From an uncultured Bacteroidota bacterium (GTDB taxonomy: Bacteria > Bacteroidota > Bacteroidia > Chitinophagales > Chitinophagaceae), in assembly GCA_903853805.1 (NCBI GenBank), contig CAINUN010000020.1:1-35006 (forward strand): DNA of 35,006 nt. The letters run 5' to 3'. The position numbers and the translations under genes were made by a program. The number at the start of each line of letters is the position of its first letter. Within the stretch, counting starts at the first letter, position 1. Shown here in pieces: positions 10,095 to 18,503 of this stretch. Under the pieces are notes generated by a model that saw only the letters and a program-made list of their open reading frames with translations, was not told where the DNA came from and searched no databases.

Positions 10095-11033
10095 ATGACA
10101 AAGCTCGAAAAAACAATTCTTGAAATTAAACCCGTGAGGGTGTTTTTTCGTTTTTTGAATAGCATCTATCCACCCGGTTTTGAAGGGTTGTCTTTGTTTT
10201 ATGTCTGTCGGTTTTTTTTCAAAGAATTAGGTAATTCAAAAGTCAATGAACGAGCGGCTGCCGTTACTTACAACTTTCTTATGGCTATTCCGCCTACTAT
10301 GATGTTCCTTTTTTCTTTGGTACCTTACTTGCCACTTGACAACATTCAACATACCATCCTCGATACCATCAACATCATTACCCCCAATGCCGATGTGCGT
10401 CGAAGCATTTCAAGGCTTATTATTGATTTCATGCATCGAAAACACAAGGATATTTTGTCGGTTGGTATCTTGCTAACACTCTATTTTTCTTCTAATGGCA
10501 TGATGGGATTGATTCGTAGTTTCGATCGTGATCATTCGGTGTATGTAAAACGAAATAGTTTTAAACGTCGTTGGACTGCTATCAAACTTACCTTCATGCT
10601 TATCCTTGCACTTATTTTAGCAATTGCAGTGCTTATCATTCAATCTAATGCCATCAATAAATATCTTGAAAGTTGGTTTAATACGGTAGCATTAATAAAG
10701 TGGCTCAGTATATTATTTGTCATTTCCTTCGACTTCTTCACTATTTCCATGATTTACAAATTCGGTCCTTCGCTCACTAATCAATCTAAGTTTGTGTCTG
10801 CAGGGTCCGTATTTGCAACGATTGGTAGTTTGGTTACCACCACCATCTTTTTCTTTGCTGTTAATCATTTTCTCAACTACAATAAAGTATATGGTCCTAT
10901 CGGTACATTGATAGCTTTTATGGGTTGGGTTTGGCTCACAACGATGGTCATTTTACTGGGCTATGAATTGAATGTCAGTATTCTATTAGGTAAAACTTCT
11001 CATGCATATCGGATTACGAAACGTAAAACTTAG
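10095..11033 (+). CDS. YihY/BrkB-family inner membrane protein
   Basis: A polytopic membrane protein of 312 residues from the ATG at 10095; the frame also opens at a GTG 13 codons upstream, which I consider less likely. The family signature is present: NERAAAVTYNFLMAIPPTMMFLFSLVPYLP near residues 50-80, and the terminal PIGTLIAFMGWVWLTTMVILLGYELN segment. About six membrane helices are visible. The family was once called ribonuclease BN by error; its true role is unknown, possibly transport. The 3' end overlaps the next gene by 32 bp, so the two are translationally linked. parE is divergent, with a 161-bp gap for both promoters. Confidence 0.9.
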   Translation: MTKLEKTILEIKPVRVFFRFLNSIYPPGFEGLSLFYVCRFFFKELGNSKVNERAAAVTYNFLMAIPPTMMFLFSLVPYLPLDNIQHTILDTINIITPNADVRRSISRLIIDFMHRKHKDILSVGILLTLYFSSNGMMGLIRSFDRDHSVYVKRNSFKRRWTAIKLTFMLILALILAIAVLIIQSNAINKYLESWFNTVALIKWLSILFVISFDFFTISMIYKFGPSLTNQSKFVSAGSVFATIGSLVTTTIFFFAVNHFLNYNKVYGPIGTLIAFMGWVWLTTMVILLGYELNVSILLGKTSHAYRITKRKT

Positions 11034-12363
11034 CAGTTTCCTCTTATTGTTTTTGTTGGCTTGTAATCGGGAAGAAAAACTACCTGACACCGTCACATTT
11101 AGCGAACATATTGCGCCCATCCTTTTCAAAGAATGTACTTATTGCCACCGCGAAGGAGGCACTTCACATTTCGAACTGAAAACTTATCGTCAGGCGAAGG
11201 GGTATGCAACTGCAATGGCTTTTGTAACAAAGGAAAAAATGATGCCGCCTTGGCCTGCCGACCCTCATTATACCGAGTTTATTGGTCAAAGAATATTGAG
11301 TGAAAAACAAATCAAACTCTTTAAGAAATGGGTTACAGATGGTTTGCAAGAAGGGGATAAAACCAAGTTGCCACCCTTACCTCAATATCCTTTTGGTTCC
11401 ATGATTGGTACCCCTGATGTTCGCCTGCCCATACAACCCATTTTATTGCCAGCCAATAGCAGCGATCATTTTGTGTTAGTGAAAGTCCCTTTTGAACTGC
11501 CTTCTGAAACCTATGTTTCCACCATTGAGTTTGTGCCCGGGCGAAATAATGTGGTGCATCATGTGAATGGCGATTTGGTGCGCTATGATTTCAACAAAAA
11601 GAGAAATGTTTTTGATGGTGAACTATCTACCAATATGGTGTTGGACACAACCATCAAACTTGCTTTTGATAAATTGGGTTTGGCAAACGATGATGGTACT
11701 TATCCTGCCTTGCAGAAATCTACCGTCAATTATCTTCCTGGCGTTACTGCACAGCAATATCCCGAAGGAATTGGTAGCTTTCATTTGCCACGTAAAGGTG
11801 CTTTTTTGTTGAATGATATTCATTATGGTTTCACTAAAAAAGAAGTGTTGGACTCTTCCTACATCAATCTCTTTTTTGCAAAGAACCCCACCACCCGACC
11901 CTTGCAAGAATTTCAGTTGGGCACTATTGGTGTATCGCCTGTAGAACCCAATATGATTATGTTGCCTGATGTGGAAAAGAAAGTGTGGAGTAAATACCGT
12001 GTGCCTAAAGACATTTCTATCCTCACCATCAACCCGCATATGCACTTATTGGGCAAGAGTTTTAAAGCCTATGCATTGAAACCTGATGGCGATACCATTC
12101 GATTGATTTCCATTCCTCGATGGGATTTTAACTGGCAATATTTCTACACGTTTAAGAAGATGGTGAAGATTCCTGCTGGAAGCACTATTGTTGCTGAAGG
12201 CGTTTATGACAACACCCGAAAAAACTTAAACAACCCCTTCAACCCGCCGCAAATTATTACCGACCAAAACGGCAGCATGAAAGCCACCGATGAAATGTTT
12301 CAGTTTATCATTTCCTATTTGCCCTACGAACCTGGCGATGAAAATAGGAGTTTGGAAAAGTGA
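11002..12363 (+). CDS. Lipoprotein with cytochrome c site and copper monooxygenase-like domain
   Basis: This 453-residue protein begins with a lipoprotein signal peptide ending FLLAC (Cys 21). A single haem c site, CTYCH (45-49), follows, with M75/M76 in the KMMPPW segment as a possible axial ligand. After that comes a domain resembling the copper type II, ascorbate-dependent monooxygenases (peptidylglycine monooxygenase family): VVHHV near residue 187 and NPHMHLLGKSF near residues 343-353 match the copper-binding His pairs. It is probably anchored in the periplasm or outer membrane; the substrate is unknown. The same arrangement of a CxxCH Planctomycete-type cap and PHM fold occurs in other Bacteroidota and Planctomycetes. 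The ATG lies inside the 3' end of the YihY-type gene (32-bp overlap). It converges on the EVE gene. Confidence 0.8.
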   Translation: MHIGLRNVKLSSFLLLFLLACNREEKLPDTVTFSEHIAPILFKECTYCHREGGTSHFELKTYRQAKGYATAMAFVTKEKMMPPWPADPHYTEFIGQRILSEKQIKLFKKWVTDGLQEGDKTKLPPLPQYPFGSMIGTPDVRLPIQPILLPANSSDHFVLVKVPFELPSETYVSTIEFVPGRNNVVHHVNGDLVRYDFNKKRNVFDGELSTNMVLDTTIKLAFDKLGLANDDGTYPALQKSTVNYLPGVTAQQYPEGIGSFHLPRKGAFLLNDIHYGFTKKEVLDSSYINLFFAKNPTTRPLQEFQLGTIGVSPVEPNMIMLPDVEKKVWSKYRVPKDISILTINPHMHLLGKSFKAYALKPDGDTIRLISIPRWDFNWQYFYTFKKMVKIPAGSTIVAEGVYDNTRKNLNNPFNPPQIITDQNGSMKATDEMFQFIISYLPYEPGDENRSLEK

Positions 12364-12402
12364 GTTATTGATTTGAAAACTTGTTGATAAACCTATTGGA
12401 AA

Positions 12403-12813
12403 CTACTTGACCCCACCCAACTTCAATATCTTTTTATACTCCTTTTCTTTCACCGTTCCTACGGAGAGGCGACCGAGGCGCACAAGGTCCATATCTTGTA
12501 GGTCTTTGTCAGCTTTTATGGTGGCAAGGTCAACGGGCTTGGGAATAGCTTGCAGGGGTTTTAGTTCCACCACCACCCAATTGGTATCTTCAGTAGTGGG
12601 GTCTTGGTAAGCTTCTGTCACTACCTCAGCAATGCCCACAATATGCAAGCCCTCATTGCTGTGGTAAAACAAAACACGGTCGCCATTTTTCATAGCGCGC
12701 AGGTTATTGCGAGCGGCATAATTGCGCACCCCATCCCATATGGTTTTGCCATCGGCAACAAATTGGTCCCAACTGTATTTAAAAGGCTCGGATTTTACCA
12801 ACCAATAGTTCAT
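12403..12813 (-). CDS. EVE domain protein (thymocyte nuclear protein 1-like)
   Basis: A 136-residue single-domain protein. MNYWLVKSEP and WDGVRNYAARNNLRAMKNGD are the EVE family signature, followed by GDRVLFYHSNEG and HIVGIAEVV. EVE domains are PUA-like and bind modified bases in DNA or RNA (e.g. 5-methylcytosine derivatives). The family is widespread, mostly without an assigned physiological role. It starts 6 bp after the stop of the polyprenyl synthase on the same strand, so the two are probably co-transcribed. That link looks more like operon economy than shared function. Confidence 0.92.
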   Translation of the reverse strand: MNYWLVKSEPFKYSWDQFVADGKTIWDGVRNYAARNNLRAMKNGDRVLFYHSNEGLHIVGIAEVVTEAYQDPTTEDTNWVVVELKPLQAIPKPVDLATIKADKDLQDMDLVRLGRLSVGTVKEKEYKKILKLGGVK

Positions 12814-12819
12814 TTCGTT

Positions 12820-13785
12820 TTAGTTTTCTCTTTGTAAAAGGTAATTTGCAAGTTCTCTTAAAGGCTCTTTGCGTTTATTCAGCACAGCCACATCTTCTAG
12901 GCTTTCAAAAGCCAAATCGGAATAATGTTGCACGGCTGCACGGCAAGCTACATCTGCCTTAGTATCACGGAAAAGTTGCAGCATTTGCGCCACTTTATCT
13001 TCAGGTTGCGCAGCAAGCAATACGTTTATTTTTTCTTTTTGTTCGGCATTGCCATTCTCCAAAGCCTTGATCAACAAAAAGGTTTTTTTATTAGCAAGAA
13101 TATCACCGCCGGTTTGTTTGCCCACTTTTTCAGTGGTGCCAAATGCATCGAGATAATCGTCTTGCAATTGAAAAGCAAGTCCCATGTTTTTCCCAAAACG
13201 ATAAAGCTTATCAGCATTGCCTTCCGTAGAACCACCAATCAAGGCACCCATTTTTAAAGAACAAGCCAACAACACCGAAGTTTTCAACGAAATCATGTGA
13301 ATGTACTCTTCGAGCGACACATCGTTTCTTGCCTCAAAATCCATATCGAGTTGTTGCCCTTCACACACTTCCATTGCCGTTTTGTTGAACACCCGCATCA
13401 ACAGGGGCAAATGGGAAGCAACTTTAGCCAATTCATCATAGGCAAAAATATTCATCACATCGCCACAAAGAATGCCTGCAGTAAGTCCATTGCGTTCATG
13501 CACCGTTTGATTGCCGCGACGGAGCGGCGCTTTATCCATAATATCATCATGTATGAGTGTGAAATTATGAAACAGTTCCACAGCTTTAGCCGCATGAAAA
13601 GCGTCTTCATGAATATCGCCGAACAATTCATTGCCCATCAAACACAACACCGGTCGAATTCTTTTACCACCTAAAGAAAGGAAATAACGACAAGGTTCAT
13701 AAAGGTTTTCGGGTTGCGCAGGAAAAGGAAGTTCTTTAGAAAAACGCTCTTCGAATAAGGAGACTAATTGTAAAAATGATTGCAT
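12820..13785 (-). CDS. Polyprenyl diphosphate synthase (trans-isoprenyl family)
   Basis: It condenses isopentenyl diphosphate onto allylic diphosphates. The first Asp-rich motif is HDDIMD followed by the expected RRG (about 79-90); the second is LQDDYLDAFG near residue 207. GGKRIRP near residues 39-45 is the substrate-binding motif. The ATG at 13785 gives 321 residues. A TTG seven codons upstream is in frame, but the extra residues add nothing typical of the family. Chain length (farnesyl, geranylgeranyl or octaprenyl for menaquinone) cannot be decided by eye. A role in quinone or carotenoid precursors is likely. The EVE gene follows after 6 bp; porT is divergent, about 135 bp away. Confidence 0.93.
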   Translation of the reverse strand: MQSFLQLVSLFEERFSKELPFPAQPENLYEPCRYFLSLGGKRIRPVLCLMGNELFGDIHEDAFHAAKAVELFHNFTLIHDDIMDKAPLRRGNQTVHERNGLTAGILCGDVMNIFAYDELAKVASHLPLLMRVFNKTAMEVCEGQQLDMDFEARNDVSLEEYIHMISLKTSVLLACSLKMGALIGGSTEGNADKLYRFGKNMGLAFQLQDDYLDAFGTTEKVGKQTGGDILANKKTFLLIKALENGNAEQKEKINVLLAAQPEDKVAQMLQLFRDTKADVACRAAVQHYSDLAFESLEDVAVLNKRKEPLRELANYLLQREN

Positions 13786-13919
13786 CAACGGAGGTTTGCG
13801 GTTCAAAGGTAAAATATTGCGTTGTAGCTAAGGGTGTTTTTAGCGAATTTCTTTGGTGAAAAATTTAATCAACATACTATACCTTCGCAGTTCTGCGTTA
13901 AATTGATTGAAATCGGAAC

Positions 13920-14618
13920 ATGCGCCTAAAACTTTTTCTTATTACAGCTTTATTGTTTTTGCAGCAATTTTCATTTGCGCAAAGACGTGCTCTTTGCATG
14001 CCTGACCATGATCAAAAACCTTATTATTTCGGTATTACGTTTGGCATGAACATGTCAACTTATCGTGCACGTTTTTCCAACAGCTTTGTTGAGACGGATA
14101 CATTTAAGAGAATCCAAACTAGATGGAGTCCGGGTTTTAACCTTGGTATGATGGCCAATCTTCGTCTCAATCAATATTTCGACCTTCGCTTTATTCCCTC
14201 ATTGGTTTTTACTGATAAACGCTTGGTATATAACAGTACTTATCCAAAAGATACTACTCAAGACCGCAATATTGAGTCTATCTATATGCACCTACCTTTG
14301 CAATTGAAATTTAAAAGCGATCGCATCATCAACTTCCGATTTTATGCGATGGCAGGTGGGAAATTCGATTATGACCTTGCAGCCAATGCGCGTTCAAAAC
14401 GCTCCGATGAATGGCTGAAAGTTAGTCCTGTGGACTTAGGTGTAGAGTTTGGTTTTGGTTTTGAGTTTTATTATCCCAACTTTATTTTCTCTCCTGAAAT
14501 AAAAGTGAGTCAGGGATTGGGTAATCAAATCTTCCACGACAAAAACATTCCACTTACCAATGCCATTGATGTGTTACAAACAAGGATGATTGTGTTTTCT
14601 ATTCATTTAGAAGGTTAA
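13920..14618 (+). CDS. porT: PorT-like T9SS outer-membrane barrel protein
   Basis: A 232-residue exported protein: signal peptide 1-20 ending SFAQ, then a predicted eight-stranded beta-barrel pattern. Features that match PorT (SprT) of the type IX secretion system are the early PYYFGITFGMN segment, SIYMHLPLQLKFKSDR in the middle, GVEFGFGFEFYYPNFIFSPE, and the terminal segment NAIDVLQTRMIVFSIHLEG. PorT is required for secretion of T9SS cargo in Porphyromonas and flavobacteria. No other T9SS machinery gene is nearby, but a T9SS cargo is encoded at 21594-23987. In many relatives porT follows ubiE; here it stands divergent from a polyprenyl synthase. The family call rests on memory of PorT sequences; a generic outer-membrane beta-barrel protein is the alternative. 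Confidence 0.78.
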   Translation: MRLKLFLITALLFLQQFSFAQRRALCMPDHDQKPYYFGITFGMNMSTYRARFSNSFVETDTFKRIQTRWSPGFNLGMMANLRLNQYFDLRFIPSLVFTDKRLVYNSTYPKDTTQDRNIESIYMHLPLQLKFKSDRIINFRFYAMAGGKFDYDLAANARSKRSDEWLKVSPVDLGVEFGFGFEFYYPNFIFSPEIKVSQGLGNQIFHDKNIPLTNAIDVLQTRMIVFSIHLEG

Positions 14619-14716
14619 GCTTCTACTTGTTTTGAAAATATTGAGGTAATGCAACCGAATAATTGATTGAAGGATGTTTATTCTTGGGCGTGCCTTCCAA
14701 CATTTGTCAACCCAAT

Positions 14717-14734
14717 TAATGACGACGGTCATTA
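14717..14734. promoter_or_regulatory. Palindromic operator candidate upstream of hmgA
   Basis: TAATGACGACGGTCATTA consists of perfect 7-bp arms around a GACG centre. It sits 8 bases upstream of TATTTTTG (14743-14750), an exact match to the Bacteroidota -7 consensus TAnnTTTG, so it covers the -33 position of the likely promoter for hmgA-hpd-paaABCD. The size and symmetry suit a TetR-type dimer (PaaR or another aromatic-pathway repressor), which is inference: no regulator gene lies in the window. A near copy is at 21515-21528. Confidence 0.6.
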
Positions 14735-14742
14735 TTATAATT

Positions 14743-14750
14743 TATTTTTG
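14743..14750 (+). promoter_or_regulatory. -7 promoter element for the aromatic catabolism operon
   Basis: TATTTTTG matches the Bacteroidota primary-sigma -7 consensus TAnnTTTG exactly and ends 29 bases before the hmgA ATG. The -33 slot falls inside the palindrome at 14717-14734 and carries no clear TTTG, so the promoter may be weak without help or be set mainly by the repressor. Confidence 0.5.
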
Positions 14751-14779
14751 GTTCTTTTTTTGGAAGCTAAAATCCACTT

Positions 14780-15937
14780 ATGCCGATATACCATTCCATG
14801 GGAACTATTCCCGACAAAAGACACGTAGTTTTTCGCAATGAAGAAGGGAAATTGTATCAAGAAGAATTAGTTGGAACTCAAGGTTTCAGCAGCCTTTCTT
14901 CTTTAGCCTATCACCTTCATCCGCCTACCTGCGTTAAGCAAAAAGACAAACCTTATAGCGTAAAGCCCGTTGTTGCCAAACAAGAGAGTTTGGATGCCAT
15001 GAGTTTTCAGGGTTTTGAAGTGCCGCAAGTGGAAGATTACCTTGAAAGTCGTAAAACACTTTTTGTGAATAGTGCATTGAGTGTGGGATTGGCAGCACCT
15101 ATGAAATCCACTCCTTATTTTTATAAAAATGCAGATGCTGATGAAATGCTCTTCATTCATCAAGGCAGCGGAACGGTATATACTATGTTTGGTAAATTGC
15201 CTTTCAAATACGGTGATTACATCATCATTCCTCGCGGAACGGTTTATAAAATTGAATTTGACACCACTGACAATCGTTTGTTGTTTATAGAAGCTACCAA
15301 TCCTATTTACACACCCAAACGTTACCGTAACGAATTTGGTCAGTTGTTGGAACATTCTCCTTTTTGCGAAAGAGACATCAAGCGTCCTATTGACTTAAAA
15401 ACCCATGATGAGCAAGGTGAGTTTGATATTTTAATTAAGAAAAAAGGAATGATGTATCCTTATACCTATCTCTATCATCCTTTTGATGTGGTGGGTTGGG
15501 ATGGATATTTCTACCCTTATACTTTTTCAATTTTCAACTTTGAACCCATAACAGGACGCATTCACTTGCCACCGCCTATTCACCAAACTTTTGAAAATGT
15601 AGGATTTGTGGTTTGTTCTTTTGTGCCACGTATGTACGATTATCATCCACAAGCAATTCCGGCGCCTTATCATCATAGCAATATAGATGCTGATGAAATC
15701 CTGTATTATGTGGATGGTGATTTTATGAGCAGAAACAATATACAAAAAGGGCAATTGACTTTGCATCCGGGTGGTATTCCTCACGGTCCACATCCGGGCG
15801 CTATTGAAAGAAGCATTGGGAAGAAAGAAACTCAGGAATTGGCAGTAATGATTGATCCTTTTGGACCGGTGATGATTACCGAAGAAGCCTTGAAAATTGA
15901 GGTGAAAGATTATTACAAATCTTGGCTCACAGAATAA
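14780..15937 (+). CDS. hmgA: Homogentisate 1,2-dioxygenase
   Basis: A cytosolic non-haem iron enzyme that opens the ring of homogentisate to maleylacetoacetate in Tyr/Phe breakdown. The 385 residues correspond to the shorter bacterial form and start with MPIYHSMGTIPDKRHVVFR. The double-cupin core is visible: DEMLFIHQGSG near 131-141, GDYIIIPRGTVYKI near 150-163, and the iron-site motifs HHSNIDADEILYY near 297-309 (His and Glu ligands) and HPGGIPHGPHPG near 329-340 (the third ligand His). It is first in the cluster, 57 bp before hpd. The later steps (maleylacetoacetate isomerase, fumarylacetoacetase) are not in this window. Confidence 0.96.
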   Translation: MPIYHSMGTIPDKRHVVFRNEEGKLYQEELVGTQGFSSLSSLAYHLHPPTCVKQKDKPYSVKPVVAKQESLDAMSFQGFEVPQVEDYLESRKTLFVNSALSVGLAAPMKSTPYFYKNADADEMLFIHQGSGTVYTMFGKLPFKYGDYIIIPRGTVYKIEFDTTDNRLLFIEATNPIYTPKRYRNEFGQLLEHSPFCERDIKRPIDLKTHDEQGEFDILIKKKGMMYPYTYLYHPFDVVGWDGYFYPYTFSIFNFEPITGRIHLPPPIHQTFENVGFVVCSFVPRMYDYHPQAIPAPYHHSNIDADEILYYVDGDFMSRNNIQKGQLTLHPGGIPHGPHPGAIERSIGKKETQELAVMIDPFGPVMITEEALKIEVKDYYKSWLTE

Positions 15938-15994
15938 TCTTATTTTTGACGTTCGAAATAATAATTCATTATCTTTTTTAAATAAAGCAGCATT

Positions 15995-17149
15995 ATGGAT
16001 GGCGCATTAAAAAACGCAACAAACTTCAACTACGGCAATGAAAAAATCTTCGAAAAAGCCGAAGACTTTTTACCTATCAATGGCACCGACTACGTAGAAC
16101 TTTATGTAGGCAATGCAAAGCAAGCAGCCCATTTTTACAAGACTGCCATGGGTTTTCAATCTCATGCTTATGCAGGTTTGGAAACCGGCTTGCGCGACCG
16201 CACTTCTTATGTGTTGGTACAAGATAAAATCCGTTTGGTTTTAACCACACCACTTACTTCTAATTCTCCTATTTCTGAGCATATCAAAAAACATGGTGAT
16301 GGCATCAAAGTCATTGCACTTTGGGTGGATGATGCACGCAAGGCTTATGAAGAAACCATGAGTCGTGGCGCCACTTCTTATTTTGAACCTACTGTAGAAA
16401 CTGACCAACATGGTGAAATCGTTCGTGCAGGCATACACACTTACGGCGAAACCGTGCACATTTTTGTAGAAAGAAAAAATTACAAAGGCTTGTTTATGCC
16501 TGGTTTTGTGAAGTGGGAATCAGAGTACAATCCTACAGGAATGGGCTTAAAATTCATTGACCATATGGTGGGCAATGTAGAGCTCGGTGCTATGAATAAA
16601 TGGGCAGAATTTTATGGTCATGTGATGGGTTTTGCCAACCTCATTACCTTCGATGACAAAGACATTTCTACGCAATACACCGCTTTGATGAGTAAGGTAA
16701 TGAGCAACGGAAATGGTCGTATCAAATTTCCTTTAAACGAGCCTGCTGCCGGTTTGAAGAAATCACAAATTGAAGAGTACCTTGATTTTTATGAAGGTCC
16801 GGGTTGTCAGCACATAGCAGTTGCTACGGATGATATCGTTTTCACAGTAAGCGAAATGAGAAGAAGAGGGGTTGAATTCCTTCATGTTCCTGGTTCTTAT
16901 TATGATACGGTGCTCGACCGTGTGGGTGATATTGCGGAAGATATTCGCACCTTGAAAAACTTAGGCATTATGGTGGATAGAGATGAAGAAGGGTATTTGC
17001 TTCAAATCTTCACCAAACCTGTTGAAGACCGCCCTACCCTTTTCTTCGAAATCATTCAACGTAAAGGTGCTAAGTCTTTCGGCAAAGGAAATTTCAAAGC
17101 ATTGTTTGAAAGCATTGAAGCCGAACAAGCAAGAAGAGGAACACTTTAA
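15995..17149 (+). CDS. hpd: 4-Hydroxyphenylpyruvate dioxygenase
   Basis: It converts 4-hydroxyphenylpyruvate to homogentisate, the substrate of the gene just upstream. The 384 residues contain the two vicinal-oxygen-chelate domains typical of HPPD. The iron ligands fall in the expected places: His in [11 protein letters not shown] (near 189), His in [12 protein letters not shown] (near 273) and Glu in [11 protein letters not shown] (near 352). GFGKGNF, the terminal-helix motif of HPPD, appears here as [15 protein letters not shown]. The ATG at 15995 is the only reasonable start. The 83-bp gap to paaA contains a hairpin, so expression of the two halves of the cluster may be uncoupled. Confidence 0.97.
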   Translation: MDGALKNATNFNYGNEKIFEKAEDFLPINGTDYVELYVGNAKQAAHFYKTAMGFQSHAYAGLETGLRDRTSYVLVQDKIRLVLTTPLTSNSPISEHIKKHGDGIKVIALWVDDARKAYEETMSRGATSYFEPTVETDQHGEIVRAGIHTYGETVHIFVERKNYKGLFMPGFVKWESEYNPTGMGLKFIDHMVGNVELGAMNKWAEFYGHVMGFANLITFDDKDISTQYTALMSKVMSNGNGRIKFPLNEPAAGLKKSQIEEYLDFYEGPGCQHIAVATDDIVFTVSEMRRRGVEFLHVPGSYYDTVLDRVGDIAEDIRTLKNLGIMVDRDEEGYLLQIFTKPVEDRPTLFFEIIQRKGAKSFGKGNFKALFESIEAEQARRGTL

Positions 17150-17164
17150 TAATTCATATAGTCG

Positions 17165-17192
17165 CAGGCACAGAAATCCTTTTTTGTGCCTG
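17165..17192 (+). terminator. Hairpin between hpd and paaA, weak or partial terminator
   Basis: CAGGCACA at 17165-17172 pairs exactly with TGTGCCTG at 17185-17192 around a 12-base loop. What follows is TGTTATTT rather than a continuous T-run, so read-through into paaA is likely. It could act as an attenuator or mRNA processing barrier that sets different levels of the homogentisate and phenylacetate genes. Confidence 0.5.
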
Positions 17193-17232
17193 TGTTATTT
17201 CAAAAATATTTTCAAACAATCACACTAAAAAA

Positions 17233-18186
17233 ATGAACGATACTACAACAATCAATGCGAAAGAAGAAGCATTGCTGGCAAGGTTTGAAGAAAAAGTGCA
17301 AAATGGTGATGCCATTGAACCCCGCGATTGGATGCCCGAAAAATATCGGAAGCATTTGATTCGACAAATTTCCCAACACGCTCATTCCGAAGTGATAGGT
17401 ATGCAGCCTGAAGGCAATTGGGTGACCCGTGCTCCAAGCCTTAGAGCCAAACAAATTCTATTGGCTAAGATTCAAGACGAGGGCGGACATGGTTTATATC
17501 TATACAGCGCCTGCGAAACCTTAGGCATTTCTCGTGAAGAAATGATTGAACAATTGCAATCGGGCAAAGCCAAATACTCCAATATCTTCAATTACCAAAC
17601 CCTCAATTGGGCAGATATTGGCGCTGTGGGTTGGTTGGTTGATGGTGCAGCAATTGTCAACCAAGTTTCGTTGCAACGTACTTCTTATGCGCCTTATAGC
17701 CGTGCAATGGTGCGCATTTGCAAGGAAGAAAGTTTCCACCAACGCCAAGGTTATGAAATCATGGCAGAAATGGCAAAAGGCACTCCTGAACAAAGCGAAA
17801 TGGCACAAGATGCATTGAATCGTTGGTGGTGGCCATCGCTCATGATGTTTGGTCCACATGATGGTGATTCTCCTCGTTCGGCAGATGCTTTCCGTTGGAA
17901 AATCAAGCGCCAAACAAATGATGAATTGCGCCAAAAATTCATTGATAAAACCGTGCAACAAGCAGAAGTTATTGGTTTGACGATTCCCGACCCTGATTTG
18001 AAATGGAATGAAGAAAAGCAATGCTATGATTACGGCAAGATTAACTGGGAAGAATTTAACCAAGTAATTAATGGCAATGGTCCTTGCAATAAACAACGCA
18101 TCGACCATCATAAGCGTGTTCATACCGAAGGTGCTTGGGTGCGCGAAGCAGCAGAAGCCTATAGACTAAAAACACAAAACAATTAA
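17233..18186 (+). CDS. paaA: Phenylacetyl-CoA 1,2-epoxidase catalytic subunit
   Basis: PaaA is the di-iron oxygenase subunit that epoxidises the ring of phenylacetyl-CoA. The 317 residues match the family. Di-iron ligands lie in [15 protein letters not shown] (near residues 78-92) and [12 protein letters not shown] (near 164-175), with the family-specific [26 protein letters not shown] between them and [15 protein letters not shown] after. The gene is complete and starts with ATG at 17233. It heads the paaABCD block; the paaB start is 23 bp downstream. No phenylacetate-CoA ligase (paaK) or ring-opening gene (paaZ, paaG) is in this window. Confidence 0.97.
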   Translation: MNDTTTINAKEEALLARFEEKVQNGDAIEPRDWMPEKYRKHLIRQISQHAHSEVIGMQPEGNWVTRAPSLRAKQILLAKIQDEGGHGLYLYSACETLGISREEMIEQLQSGKAKYSNIFNYQTLNWADIGAVGWLVDGAAIVNQVSLQRTSYAPYSRAMVRICKEESFHQRQGYEIMAEMAKGTPEQSEMAQDALNRWWWPSLMMFGPHDGDSPRSADAFRWKIKRQTNDELRQKFIDKTVQQAEVIGLTIPDPDLKWNEEKQCYDYGKINWEEFNQVINGNGPCNKQRIDHHKRVHTEGAWVREAAEAYRLKTQNN

Positions 18187-18209
18187 TCACCTTTTTCAAG
18201 AAATAAACT

Positions 18210-18500
18210 ATGTCAAAAGATACTCAATTCGATAGCTGGGAAGTATTTATGCAAAGTCGCCCCGGTGCCAACTTCATTCATCAAGGAAGTGTTCATGCTT
18301 CCGACAAAAAAATGGCCATTCAAAATGCACGGGATACTTATAGCCGCCGTGGCGAAGGCACAAGTATTTGGGTAGTGCCTAGCAATGCTATTGCAGCATC
18401 TACCACTGAAGATGCCGATATGCTTTTTGACCCTGCAAATGATAAAATATTCCGCCTACCAACATTTTACACCATGCCTGAAGGCGCAAAACACATTTAA
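18210..18500 (+). CDS. paaB: Phenylacetyl-CoA epoxidase subunit PaaB
   Basis: A 96-residue accessory subunit thought to bridge the PaaAC complexes. Typical features are WEVFMQSRPGANFIHQGSVHA near the N-terminus, ARDTYSRRGEG, then IWVVPSNAI, and a C-terminal RLPTFYTMPEGAKHI tail. It contains no cofactor site. It lies 23 bp after paaA and 3 bp before paaC, consistent with one mRNA and stoichiometric production. Confidence 0.95.
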   Translation: MSKDTQFDSWEVFMQSRPGANFIHQGSVHASDKKMAIQNARDTYSRRGEGTSIWVVPSNAIAASTTEDADMLFDPANDKIFRLPTFYTMPEGAKHI

Positions 18501-18503
18501 CCC

